Of a stretch of DNA of 64,000 nucleotides, positions 34,510 through 43,649 are shown one piece after another. Under the pieces are notes generated by a model, which was not told the origin of the DNA, did not search any database, and worked only from the letters and a program-made list of their open reading frames with translations. The translations under genes and the position numbers were made by a program. Location of the stretch: the NCBI GenBank assembly GCA_023138875.1, contig JAGLOO010000011.1, forward strand, positions 1 through 64,000, given 5' to 3'. This DNA is from Bacteroidales bacterium. GTDB lineage: Bacteria; Bacteroidota; Bacteroidia; Bacteroidales; GCA-2748055. Every line of letters begins with the position of its first letter. The first letter of the stretch is position 1.

Positions 34510-37500
34510 TTAAAAACCTATATTGAGCCCTATATTAAAGATCCTGGCCGAAGGATAAGTTCCCCAATCGATACCCACTGCCAGGTCTCCTTCAGTTTTG
34601 GCATTATCGCTGGTTTGCATTTCAGGATCCAGTCCGGGATATTTCGTGAATGTGAGTAAGTTTTGTACGCTTATATATACCTTCAATGTCTTAGCATTGA
34701 TTTTTCCAATAACACTGCTATTGAATGTATAACCGAGATTAATATTCTTTAACCGCAAATAGGAACCGTCAAAAAGGAACCGGGTGGAAGGTTTTTTGTT
34801 ATTGGTAGAGCCTGACCAGGAGACGCGGGGTTGGGTATTGCTGGTTCCCGGTCCTGTCCACCTGTTATCATAAACCCTGGATGTCAGATTAAATGCCCTG
34901 TAAAAACCCTCAATATCATGAGCTGCCTGCCAGTAAATTTCGTTCCCGGATATTCCTTCAATAAAAAATGAAAAATTCCAATTCAGGTAATTCAATGTTG
35001 TAGTTAATCCATAAGTGAAATCCGGAAACGGGCTGCCAACATGTTTCCTGTCATGCGAATTAATGATTCCGTCAGGTCCTCCATCAGGGCCGCTTATATC
35101 TCTGAACATCACATCGCCGGGCTGGATATTGTTTCCCTGAAAAGCATGGTCAGCAATTTCTGTTTCGTCCTGGAAGATACCCTCCATTTCATATAAATAG
35201 AAGGACCCGATCGGGTATCCTACCTCTGTTAGCGTAGCATAAACCCCGTTATCAATCCTGCCGGCCGGAATAGGATTGCCACCATATAATTCCAATACTT
35301 CATTTGAAAAATGGGAAAATACCAGCCCTATGCTGTATTTGAGCTTGTTGAGCTGATGTTTGTAGTTTATTTCAACCTCAACACCCGTGTTTTGTACTTG
35401 TCCTGCATTAAAGAAAGATGCTTCTGCACTTCCGCTGCTTGGTGGAAGAGGCGCCTGCACAAGCATGTCATTGGTGAGTTTATTATAATAATCCAGGTAA
35501 ATGAATATTTTGTTATTGAGTAAACCCAGATCAATTCCGGCATCGTACTGGGTTTGACTCTCCCATTTGAGATTCTCATTGCCGTGTTTTTGCAAATAAT
35601 ACCCCGATGCAATGTTGTTTCCAAATGGATAGTAGACACCGCTTCTTATTAACGAAGCAAAACTATAATTACCAATTTCCTGATTCCCGAGCTGGCCGGC
35701 GCTCAGGCGTAATTTCAAATGAGAAATAAGCTTGCTGTCTGCAAGAAAGGGTTCATTATCAATTCTCCAGCCCAGCGATGCAGCAGGAAAAACTCCATAA
35801 GGATTATTGCTTCCGAAACGGGAAGAACCATCCCGGCGCACAACAACTTCGGCGTAATATTTATCTTTGTACTTATATGCGACTCGTCCAAACAGAGAAA
35901 ATAGCGCCCAGTTTTCCTGCCAGCCATCGACCCGTTCATTCGTGGTTCCGTTGCTCAGGTACCTCAGATTATCTATCTGATCGGGAAAGTTTTGGGCGGA
36001 ACTTGAATGTCCGCTGGCATTGCTTCTGATTAATTCAGATCCCAACAGAATATTCAGACTGTGTATTTCATTGAAATCCTTATCGAATGTGAGGGTGTTC
36101 TTCCAGGTTTGAATATCAATGAATGTCGATGATTCTGTCATCGAATTGGGATTATTGATCCTCCCCTGATACCCCCAGTTTTCGTTGAATCTTTTTTCGT
36201 CTATGATGTTGTGATCGATCCCGTAATCAGATTTAAAAGTAAGCGCATCAAATACCTGCCAGCTGATAAATGCATTCCCGAAAACACGGTTATCTATTCT
36301 TGCCCAGTCATACTTTTCAGCAAACCCGACTGGATTATAGCCATCTCCGAAAATACTTGCATGCATGGGATAGTAGTCTATATATTCACCACTGTTATCG
36401 TATACCGGATAGATGGGGGTTCTGAAAAACGCATAACGAACAACACTTCCTCCGTTGCCCATGTATCCGTCTCCTGAATTTCCGACAACATCAGTGGTAG
36501 ATCTGGCAAGATTGATATTAGTCCCGATCGATATTTTCTTCGAGAGCGCTGTATTAATACTGGTTTTTATTGAATACCGGTCATATCCTGAATTAAGGAT
36601 GATCCCATCCTGTTTAAAATAATTTCCTGAGATCAGATAATTGGTGGCTTCGCTTCCGCCGCTAACAGTCAAATGATGGTTTGTTATGATAGCCGGCCTG
36701 AAAATCTCCTCCCACCAATCGGTATCAGGTAAAGTGTCGACCATTGCCTGATCGATGATCGTCCGGCCATCGGCAACTGCAGCTTCATTATAAAGCTCAA
36801 CATACTGATCCCTGTTTGTCATTTCAGTTAAATTAACTGCACTTTGTACACCGGTGTATGTGGTGTAGTTAAAACGCGGAGCACCCTTCCCTCCTTTTTT
36901 AGTAGTAATCAATATCACTCCGTTTGCCGCCCTTGCACCGTATATCGAAGCAGCTGATGCATCTTTTAAAATTGAGATTGACTCTATATCAACAGGGGAG
37001 AGTGTATTGAAAGCATCTTTGGTTGGTATCCCGTCAACTATATACAAAGGATCGTTGTCATTAATTGTTCCGATTCCTCTGATACGAACCACCACACCCC
37101 CGCCCGGAGCACCTGAAAACTGGGTTACTTTTACTCCTGTAGCTTTGCCCTGAAGAGCCTGATCAATTGTGGGCACCGGTATGCCTTCCAACTCCTCCGA
37201 TTTAATGACCGAGATCGATCCTATGAGGTCACCTTGCTTTTTTGTTCCATATCCGATTACCACTACTTCATCCATGGCCACGGCACTCACATGCATCGTA
37301 ATATTGATTTCTGTGCGTCCGTTAATGGGTTCTTCTATGGTTTCATACCCCACATATGAGAAAACCAGAACCTCATTCATATCAGTTGCCTCAATCACAT
37401 AATTTCCGTCAAGATCGGTGATCGTGCCCGTTGTGGTTCCTTTAAGACTAATGGATACTCCGATGAGAGTCTCTCCACTATCGTCTTTTACGTTTCCTCT

Positions 37501-37854
37501 GATTTCAAAGCCTTGATTTGATTCAATAACGGCTGGTTGAGGAATGATTACAATATGGTTGTCGACATATTTATAGCTAAGTTCCATATCTCTTAATGCA
37601 AGAGCCAGAATATTGTCAACATCTGTCTGTCCGGAATTAAATGTGACTTCTTTGCCTGTGTCAAACTGATCATTCTGGTAAAAAACAATGTAATTTGTCT
37701 GATCCTCAATATATTGAAATACTTCATAGAGTGTTTTAGTCTGATTGGATCCCTGAGATTGTGCAACTGCTGATATCGAAATCAAGAAAAATATAAGATT
37801 AAAGAATATCAGGTATTTGAATCGCAAATGTGGAAAATGATGATTAGTTTTCAT
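34510..37854 (-). CDS. susC: SusC/RagA TonB-dependent transporter with STN signalling domain
   Basis: The 1114-residue protein has a signal peptide (LIFFLISISAVAQ), then an STN (secretin/TonB short N-terminal) domain at ~40-110, a carboxypeptidase-like regulatory domain at ~118-190 ('IRGNVKDDSGETLIGVSI', 'VFSYVGYETIEEPI'), a plug ('VVVIGYGTKKQGDLIGSI', 'GVVVRIRGIGTINDNDPLYIVDG', cut to RIRGIGTI and LYIVDGIPT) and a 22-strand barrel ending 'RIFNIGLNIGF'. The STN domain indicates regulatory coupling to a FecR anti-sigma factor, and such a gene lies 3 bases upstream. It imports the PUL's oligosaccharide across the outer membrane together with SusD. Confidence 0.96.
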   Translation of the reverse strand: MKTNHHFPHLRFKYLIFFNLIFFLISISAVAQSQGSNQTKTLYEVFQYIEDQTNYIVFYQNDQFDTGKEVTFNSGQTDVDNILALALRDMELSYKYVDNHIVIIPQPAVIESNQGFEIRGNVKDDSGETLIGVSISLKGTTTGTITDLDGNYVIEATDMNEVLVFSYVGYETIEEPINGRTEINITMHVSAVAMDEVVVIGYGTKKQGDLIGSISVIKSEELEGIPVPTIDQALQGKATGVKVTQFSGAPGGGVVVRIRGIGTINDNDPLYIVDGIPTKDAFNTLSPVDIESISILKDASAASIYGARAANGVILITTKKGGKGAPRFNYTTYTGVQSAVNLTEMTNRDQYVELYNEAAVADGRTIIDQAMVDTLPDTDWWEEIFRPAIITNHHLTVSGGSEATNYLISGNYFKQDGIILNSGYDRYSIKTSINTALSKKISIGTNINLARSTTDVVGNSGDGYMGNGGSVVRYAFFRTPIYPVYDNSGEYIDYYPMHASIFGDGYNPVGFAEKYDWARIDNRVFGNAFISWQVFDALTFKSDYGIDHNIIDEKRFNENWGYQGRINNPNSMTESSTFIDIQTWKNTLTFDKDFNEIHSLNILLGSELIRSNASGHSSSAQNFPDQIDNLRYLSNGTTNERVDGWQENWALFSLFGRVAYKYKDKYYAEVVVRRDGSSRFGSNNPYGVFPAASLGWRIDNEPFLADSKLISHLKLRLSAGQLGNQEIGNYSFASLIRSGVYYPFGNNIASGYYLQKHGNENLKWESQTQYDAGIDLGLLNNKIFIYLDYYNKLTNDMLVQAPLPPSSGSAEASFFNAGQVQNTGVEVEINYKHQLNKLKYSIGLVFSHFSNEVLELYGGNPIPAGRIDNGVYATLTEVGYPIGSFYLYEMEGIFQDETEIADHAFQGNNIQPGDVMFRDISGPDGGPDGIINSHDRKHVGSPFPDFTYGLTTTLNYLNWNFSFFIEGISGNEIYWQAAHDIEGFYRAFNLTSRVYDNRWTGPGTSNTQPRVSWSGSTNNKKPSTRFLFDGSYLRLKNINLGYTFNSSVIGKINAKTLKVYISVQNLLTFTKYPGLDPEMQTSDNAKTEGDLAVGIDWGTYPSARIFNIGLNIGF

Positions 37855-37857
37855 GTG

Positions 37858-38883
37858 CTATTTGATAATGATCGTATCCCCGGCTATCTCAAAATCAAAG
37901 GGTGATGTCAGCCTAATTATTCCCAGGATTTTTCTGATATCATCATCCCTGGAAAATTCGCCAGTATACCGGCTACGAAGGATTTGTTTGTTTTGAATGT
38001 CAAATATTACTTCATGTGATCGTTCAAGGTCCTTAGCAATATCGCTAAGACAATGATTTCTGAGGATAATCTTACCTTGTGTCCATGAAGAATACTCTTC
38101 CACATTCTTGGTCTTAAATGCTTTCGAAGATTTAATATTCCGTATGAGAAGATATGTTTGATTAGGGTTTAGAGCATAAGTCTCTTGATTTTGATCAGAG
38201 ATCAATATTTTCCCTCTTTCAAGGCTTATCTGATGAATGTTCCCATCAGGGTATGCTTTCACATTAAAAGCAGTACCAAGAACTTCTATCTCGTTTTCAC
38301 AAGTATGTACAATAAATGGTTTATTGGAATTGTAAGTTACAACAAAATATGCCTCTCCTTCAAGAAAAACCTCCCTGTTTTTTTTTCCAAAGTTGGTATT
38401 ATAGCTTAGTCTGGTGTCAGAATTTAGATAAACAAGAGTATTGTCAGGCAACAGAATATTCCTGATCTGTCCCTTGGGAACAAAAATTTCGTTACCTGTG
38501 ATCAGTTCATTCTGATTAAAAATTGATTCTGAGAAGAAAGCACCAAATATTGAAATAAGAAGTGCAATGGTCGCAGCATAATGCCACACTTTGATTTTAA
38601 ACCTAGGCTTGCCTGAAGTATTGACTCTCTTATTATCTATATCCAATGTATTGCACAACCGATTCCACTCGTTATCAATAAATCTTCTTGGTAAGACCCT
38701 CCTGCTTGGAAGAAGATGGGTAATAAAGTCTCTGGCTTCTTCAGCGGTTTTTAGATTATCAGGATTCTTTGCCAGCCATTTTTCCCATATGATAATATCT
38801 TCAGATTCTATTCCTTTGGCATAATTAATAAAGGATGGGTCAGAAATAAAATCTTTAAATATGTAGGTCGAAAAATCACTCAT
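37858..38883 (-). CDS. FecR family anti-sigma factor
   Basis: The 341-residue protein has a cytoplasmic N-terminus that would bind the sigma factor ('DIIIWEKWLAKNPDNLKTAEEA', seen as W-EKWLAKNPDN), one membrane helix near residues 103-122 (AATIALLISIFGAFFS), a FecR domain ('GQIRNILLPDNTLVYLNSDT', cut to LPDNTLVYLNSDT; 'VFLEGEAYFVV'; 'VLGTAFNVKAY') and a C-terminal DUF4974 secretin-like part ('RYTGEFSRDDDIRKIL'). It would receive the signal from the SusC STN domain and release the ECF sigma factor. It lies directly before susC. Confidence 0.95.
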   Translation of the reverse strand: MSDFSTYIFKDFISDPSFINYAKGIESEDIIIWEKWLAKNPDNLKTAEEARDFITHLLPSRRVLPRRFIDNEWNRLCNTLDIDNKRVNTSGKPRFKIKVWHYAATIALLISIFGAFFSESIFNQNELITGNEIFVPKGQIRNILLPDNTLVYLNSDTRLSYNTNFGKKNREVFLEGEAYFVVTYNSNKPFIVHTCENEIEVLGTAFNVKAYPDGNIHQISLERGKILISDQNQETYALNPNQTYLLIRNIKSSKAFKTKNVEEYSSWTQGKIILRNHCLSDIAKDLERSHEVIFDIQNKQILRSRYTGEFSRDDDIRKILGIIRLTSPFDFEIAGDTIIIK

Positions 38884-39035
38884 TGGGCATTAGAGGTTTA
38901 CATTAATAATTAAGGGATTACATTAATTAAGAGTATAAAAAGCTGGACAGATACTCAATGAAATGAAAATTCTTTTTCAGGATGTCACAAAACAGGATGC
39001 CCTGTTATATGTTAACTATAATACAGACACCACAT

Positions 39036-39665
39036 TTACAGGTGATTAAACAGTATCGGGAAAGTGAAAAGAAGTGACAGGTCGTAGTTTTTTATTTTTT
39101 TACGGAATGTATTGATTGACCTGTTAAGCAAATTGGAAACCGATTGTTTTTTGATTGATATAGTCTGGCTAATTTCAGTATTTGACAGATTACAATAGAA
39201 TTTCAGGTATAGTATCTCTTTTTGTTTGTCTGTCAACTCTTCGAGTACAGTAATAATTGTCTTCGATATTTGTGATCTGGTTTCCTGTTCAATGATGATA
39301 TCTTCCTGCGAAATAATAAACTCTTTATCGGGAATTCTGTTGCTATCCTCTAATGAGAAGAGAATGGTGTTTTTTTGAGGAGCTTTAAGCAATCTATTTC
39401 GGAATATTTTGAATAAATATGCCTTTATATGTTGAACATCTGATAGTCTCTTTTTACCCTCCCACAAGTTTAAAAATATATCCTGAATGGTATCAATGAT
39501 CAGGTTTTTATCATTTATTAATTTGGTACCATAAAAATACAAGTCGTTATAAAATTCGTGGAATAGAAAATTAAGCACTTCAGGATTGCCATTTTTTAAC
39601 TCGCTCCAAAGCTGACTATCACTCATGTTTGAAAATTTACCATATTCAGTGATGGTGAACTTCAT
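39036..39665 (-). CDS. ECF RNA polymerase sigma factor of the PUL
   Basis: The 209-residue protein has region 2 ('LFHEFYNDLYFYGTKLI', 'DTIQDIFLNLWEGKKRL', 'IKAYLFKIFRNRLL') and region 4 ('LEELTDKQKEILYLKFY', 'LSNTEISQTISIKKQSVSNLL', cut to EISQTISIKKQSVSN). It lacks long accessory domains. ATG at 39626 (MSDSQLWSELK) gives a start more like other Bacteroidales ECF factors, so the 13 extra residues may not be made. Paired with the FecR gene across a 152-base gap, it should drive the PUL when substrate is sensed. No autoregulatory promoter could be recognised. Confidence 0.92.
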   Translation of the reverse strand: MKFTITEYGKFSNMSDSQLWSELKNGNPEVLNFLFHEFYNDLYFYGTKLINDKNLIIDTIQDIFLNLWEGKKRLSDVQHIKAYLFKIFRNRLLKAPQKNTILFSLEDSNRIPDKEFIISQEDIIIEQETRSQISKTIITVLEELTDKQKEILYLKFYCNLSNTEISQTISIKKQSVSNLLNRSINTFRKKIKNYDLSLLFTFPILFNHL

Positions 39666-39695
39666 ATTACAGTCTTCTTTTCTGCGTAATCCGTG

Positions 39696-42527
39696 TTATT
39701 CCTGCTCAATTGATTGATGAACTAAATACATGATCGATTTATAGTCAATCCCACTGCTCCTGGAGAGTCCTATTTCACAGGTCCTGCTGTTGGAGTAGCC
39801 AGCACTGTGGTCCAGGGTCTGTTTTTCCAGGTTTCGCAGCGACCACCGGTTCAGTGCGGGAATGGAAAAACCTTTATCGCCGGCAAATCCACAGCATCCC
39901 ACCTCTTCGGGGAACAACGGTTTTTCCGTACAGGCCTCAGCCACCTTTACAAATTTATCATGGAGTCCCATCTTGGTACTGGTGCAGGTTACATGAAAGG
40001 CCAGTTTATCATCGGTTCTGGTCAGTTTCAGTTTGTCCAGCAGGTGATCGTGAATGAATTCCACCGGTTCATAAAGATCCAGATCCTTGCTCATTACTTT
40101 TTTCATCCTGTGGGTGCACGGACTGGTATCACATAATACCGGGATCTTACCACCATCACTCGCATGCAGCAATGCTTTTTCCAGTTCTGCGGATTTGGCA
40201 TCTGCTATGTCCATGAAGCCTTTGCTCTCCCATGGGGTACCGCAGCACAAAGATTTCATCTCCTGCGGGAAGATGACCTGGTATCCCGCCTTCTCCAGTA
40301 CCTCAAGGGTTATTTGAAGCAGTGGTTTTTTCTCCCCATCACTGGCTGAGGGCCCCATGCTCTGGTTGATACAACTGGGGAAGTACACCACCCTTAGTTC
40401 CGTTTCCCGGACCGATGGGGATGCAATCTGTTTTGATTGAACAGGCCCGGGCATGTGCTGATCCCATGCTGGAATCATTTTGAAAGAAAGAGTCCTTACC
40501 ACGGACATGATGAATTTCAGGACCCTTATTCCGAGAAGTCTGCGCAAGAGGTCCAGCGTACCCAGTCCGGTGCGTATAAACCAGTGTGTTGTTTTGAAGT
40601 GGTTTGCAATCCATGAAGCCAGGAAATTGCCAAGTTTCTTGCTTCTGTTTACCCGGGACCTCATGTTCTTAATCATGACCCCTGTATCGATGGAAAGGGG
40701 GCAGGTGACTGCACATAGACCATCGCCGGCGCAGGATTCATTTCCTGCGTACCGGAACGATTGCACCAGGTTTTGAAGCCGTTCGGGGTTTTCCTTTGCA
40801 TTCCTGAGCATTTCTATCTCCCGTTGTACCACGATCCTCTGGCGCGCAGAGAGTGTGAATCCGTTGGAAAGGCAATTAATTTCGCAGAATCCACATTCAA
40901 TACACTGGTCCACCGATTCGTCCACGATGGGCATAGGTTTGAAATGCTTCAGATGAAGTTCAGGATCATCGGAAATGATCACATCCGGATTCAGTATGCC
41001 CCGGGGATCGAAAGCTGCTTTGATCTCCTTCAAGAACCCATACAGCTCTTCGCCCCATTCATACTGCACAAAAGGAGCCATGTTCAAACCGGTTCCATGC
41101 TCAGCCTTGAGCGATCCGTTGTATTTATCGACAATGAGCCTGGTCAGTTGAGCGATCATGTTTTCGTACTTCCTGAGCTCAGCCGGATCATGGAAATCCT
41201 GGGCAAAAATGAAGTGCAGGTTCCCGTCCAGCACATGGCCATAGATCACCGCATCTTTATAGTCCAGTTCATCAAGCATACGGCGCATATCTATGACAGC
41301 TCCGGTAAGATGATCCGCATGCACTGCCACGTCCTCAATGATCACACTGGTACCGGGCCTTCGCATGCCACCCACCGATGGGAAAACACCTTTTCTTACA
41401 TCCCAGTAAGCTGCAATCTGCCTTCTGTCATCGGTTACCTCAAAATCACGCACAAGGTCAAATCCGGCCAGTGCTTTTTGAGTTTCCACGATCAAATTCT
41501 CAAGGGCATCCTGATTTTCCGCTTCCAGGTCGATGAGCAGGGCGGTGACTTCATTGTCGAACGTCCGGATGTATTCAGGAATGCCAGGATTGTCTTCCAC
41601 AGAACGCAGGGCCTCCCGGTCCATGATCTCTATGGCTGACATCTGTGCTTTTCGAAGGTGGGGTACAGCGTTGCAGGCCGATTCAAGGTTTTTAAAATAG
41701 ATCAGCGCCGAGGCCCTGAAGGGTTTTACCGGGATGGTATTAAACGTAGCTTCCGATATAAAACCCAGGGTCCCTTCCGATCCCACCATGAGATGCAGGA
41801 TGATATCCACGGGATCGTCAAAATCGAGGAATGAGTTGAGTCCATACCCGGTGGTGTTCTTGATCCGGTATTTTTCCCTGATCTTTTTCACAAGGTCAGG
41901 TTTCGATGTGATCCTTTCTTTCAGGTCAGCAATGGTATTGATCAATTGGGACTTTTGTTCCGTAAAAGCTTTCCTGCTTTCGGGATCTGCGGTATCGATC
42001 AATGTCCCATCCGCAAGAATAATCCTGGCTGATTGAATGGTGGCATAACTGTTGGCATGTGTACCGCAGCTCATTCCGCTGGCATTGTTGGCGATGATGC
42101 CACCCACCATGGCCGAATCGATGGAAGCGGGATCTGGTCCGAATTTCACCTGGTATGGTGCCAGGACCTGGTTTAACCGTGTACCGGTAATACCTGGCTG
42201 GGTCTTGATAAAACTGCCGTTCTCCAGGATCTCGTACTTGCTCCACCCATCGCCCCTTGCCTGCAGCAGGACCGAGTCAGAAATAGCCTGGCCTGAGAGA
42301 CTGGTACCCGCCGCCCGAAAGGTTACAGGTGTGCTGTTTTCATAAAGGATATCAAGTGATTCAATGACCTGTTGTTCCTGTTCGGGCTTAATGACGATCT
42401 TCGGAACCTTACTGTAACATCCGGCATCAGCGGAAGTTGCGATCAATGTCAGGTCATCGGTAAAGACCTGATCTTTTCCAATTCCATTGACGAGTTTTTG
42501 ATAGAGGCTTATCATGCTTTGATTCAA
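39696..42527 (-). CDS. FAD/Fe-S D-2-hydroxyacid (D-lactate/glycolate-type) dehydrogenase
   Basis: The 943-residue protein fuses a GlcD-like and a GlpC-like half. An FAD-binding type 4 domain covers about residues 35-210 ('PVTFRAAGTSLSGQA', 'VGGIIANNASGMSCG'), and an FAD-oxidase C-terminal domain about 260-510 ('YGHVLDGNLHFIF', 'EHGTGLNMAPFV'). Two ferredoxin-type clusters follow ('CIECGFCEINC' and 'CAGDGLCAVTCP'), then two CCG cysteine-rich repeats ('CCGTPWESKGF', 'CCGFAGDKGF'). Family members oxidise D-lactate or related hydroxyacids and pass electrons to quinone or other carriers at the membrane. The substrate is inferred, not shown. The gene stands alone between the PUL and a divergent cell-wall operon. 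Confidence 0.9.
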   Translation of the reverse strand: MNQSMISLYQKLVNGIGKDQVFTDDLTLIATSADAGCYSKVPKIVIKPEQEQQVIESLDILYENSTPVTFRAAGTSLSGQAISDSVLLQARGDGWSKYEILENGSFIKTQPGITGTRLNQVLAPYQVKFGPDPASIDSAMVGGIIANNASGMSCGTHANSYATIQSARIILADGTLIDTADPESRKAFTEQKSQLINTIADLKERITSKPDLVKKIREKYRIKNTTGYGLNSFLDFDDPVDIILHLMVGSEGTLGFISEATFNTIPVKPFRASALIYFKNLESACNAVPHLRKAQMSAIEIMDREALRSVEDNPGIPEYIRTFDNEVTALLIDLEAENQDALENLIVETQKALAGFDLVRDFEVTDDRRQIAAYWDVRKGVFPSVGGMRRPGTSVIIEDVAVHADHLTGAVIDMRRMLDELDYKDAVIYGHVLDGNLHFIFAQDFHDPAELRKYENMIAQLTRLIVDKYNGSLKAEHGTGLNMAPFVQYEWGEELYGFLKEIKAAFDPRGILNPDVIISDDPELHLKHFKPMPIVDESVDQCIECGFCEINCLSNGFTLSARQRIVVQREIEMLRNAKENPERLQNLVQSFRYAGNESCAGDGLCAVTCPLSIDTGVMIKNMRSRVNRSKKLGNFLASWIANHFKTTHWFIRTGLGTLDLLRRLLGIRVLKFIMSVVRTLSFKMIPAWDQHMPGPVQSKQIASPSVRETELRVVYFPSCINQSMGPSASDGEKKPLLQITLEVLEKAGYQVIFPQEMKSLCCGTPWESKGFMDIADAKSAELEKALLHASDGGKIPVLCDTSPCTHRMKKVMSKDLDLYEPVEFIHDHLLDKLKLTRTDDKLAFHVTCTSTKMGLHDKFVKVAEACTEKPLFPEEVGCCGFAGDKGFSIPALNRWSLRNLEKQTLDHSAGYSNSRTCEIGLSRSSGIDYKSIMYLVHQSIEQE

Positions 42528-42568
42528 AGGCGCGATTTGTATGACGTATTATTTATAAAGTTATATAT

Positions 42569-42576
42569 TATCTTTG
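42569..42576 (+). promoter_or_regulatory. -7 promoter element of the cell-wall operon
   Basis: TATCTTTG fits the Bacteroidota -7 consensus exactly. It lies 20 bases before the ATG at 42597 in the short gap between two divergent genes. A TTTG at 42536-42539 is too far upstream for the usual -33 spacing. Confidence 0.5.
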
Positions 42577-42596
42577 TAAATCAATCCTGTACCTTC

Positions 42597-43649
42597 ATGA
42601 AAAGGAGCTGTTCATACATATTAATCCTTGTGATGGCTTTGTTTAGCTTGACTATTCGTGAAGCAACTGCACAGGTGAAAACAGGCATCGAAATACTCCG
42701 GGAAAGGGATTTTGATCTGTTGAAGGGTAAAAGAGTAGGACTGGTTACCAATCCTACCGGAGTCGATAGACAATTACGCTCCACCATTGATATTCTTCAC
42801 GAGCATGTGCAACTAACTGCCCTGTTCGGGAAGGACAGGAAACCGGATAGAGAAGCACTGGAACAGGTGGATGTGATCGTTTATGATATCCAGGATATCG
42901 GGGTTCGCTCCTATACCTATATCAGTACCATGGGTCTGGTAATGGAGGCTGCTGCCGATCTGGAAAAGGAGGTGGTCATCCTGGACCGTCCCAATCCCCT
43001 GGGCGGACTCAGGGTGGAGGGTCCGCTGGTGAAGGATGGATTCCACTCATTTGTAAGCCAGTATAGCATCCCATATATTTACGGATTGACCTGTGGGGAG
43101 CTTGCCCTGTTCTTAAATGGAGAGGGAATGCTGGATGAAGGAAGAAGATGCAAACTACAGGTGGTTCCCATGGAAGGATGGAGCAGGGCGATGACCTTTG
43201 ATGGGACCGGACTTCAGTGGGTCCCAACTTCACCCCATATCCCCGATTATAAGACTGCCTTTTATTACCCGGCTACCGGGATCATCGGGGAGCTGGATCC
43301 CAACATGATCGGGATCGGCTATACCCTTCCTTTTCAGACACTGGTAACAGAACATATTGATGCCGGCAGGCTGGCCGATTCCATGAATGCCCTGGGACTG
43401 GAAGGGGTCATTTTTCGTCCCATCCACTTGAAACCTTACTATATGGCCAAGAAAGGCCAGGCGCTCCAGGGGGTGCAGATCCACCTGACAGATCCGGGAA
43501 ATGCGGTGCTCACCGAGATCCAGTTCTGTTTTCTTCAGGAAGCCCGGAAGATCGATCCCGCGTTTGATGTTTTTGCAGGCAGGGAAGATCGGGATTATAT
43601 CATGAGAAAGACATTAACATTTTTATTAAATCAGGAAGAAGATGAGTAA
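42597..43649 (+). CDS. DUF1343 / NamZ-like exo-muramidase, internally shortened
   Basis: From ATG 42597 the product is 350 residues with a signal peptide ([11 protein letters not shown]). Family marks include '[17 protein letters not shown]', '[18 protein letters not shown]', '[15 protein letters not shown]', '[21 protein letters not shown]', cut to [12 protein letters not shown], and '[13 protein letters not shown]'. NamZ proteins release MurNAc from chain ends of peptidoglycan fragments. Between 'LTALFG' and '[10 protein letters not shown]' (near nucleotide 42828) the family normally has about 30 more residues including a conserved 'PEHG' motif thought to be part of the active site; these are absent here. 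The C-terminus is also shorter than usual. Activity is doubtful. The ORF extension back to 42372 overlaps the divergent gene and is rejected. The stop overlaps the next start. Confidence 0.8.
   Translation: MKRSCSYILILVMALFSLTIREATAQVKTGIEILRERDFDLLKGKRVGLVTNPTGVDRQLRSTIDILHEHVQLTALFGKDRKPDREALEQVDVIVYDIQDIGVRSYTYISTMGLVMEAAADLEKEVVILDRPNPLGGLRVEGPLVKDGFHSFVSQYSIPYIYGLTCGELALFLNGEGMLDEGRRCKLQVVPMEGWSRAMTFDGTGLQWVPTSPHIPDYKTAFYYPATGIIGELDPNMIGIGYTLPFQTLVTEHIDAGRLADSMNALGLEGVIFRPIHLKPYYMAKKGQALQGVQIHLTDPGNAVLTEIQFCFLQEARKIDPAFDVFAGREDRDYIMRKTLTFLLNQEEDE

Noticed and set aside
40761-41639. 292-codon open frame on the plus strand opposite the FAD/Fe-S dehydrogenase
   Set aside because: The minus-strand frame has clear FAD, Fe-S and CCG motifs throughout; the plus-strand text is its antisense shadow.
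42372-42596. Extended N-terminus of the DUF1343 gene
   Set aside because: The extension overlaps the start of the divergent dehydrogenase gene and the promoter; a proper signal peptide begins at 42597.
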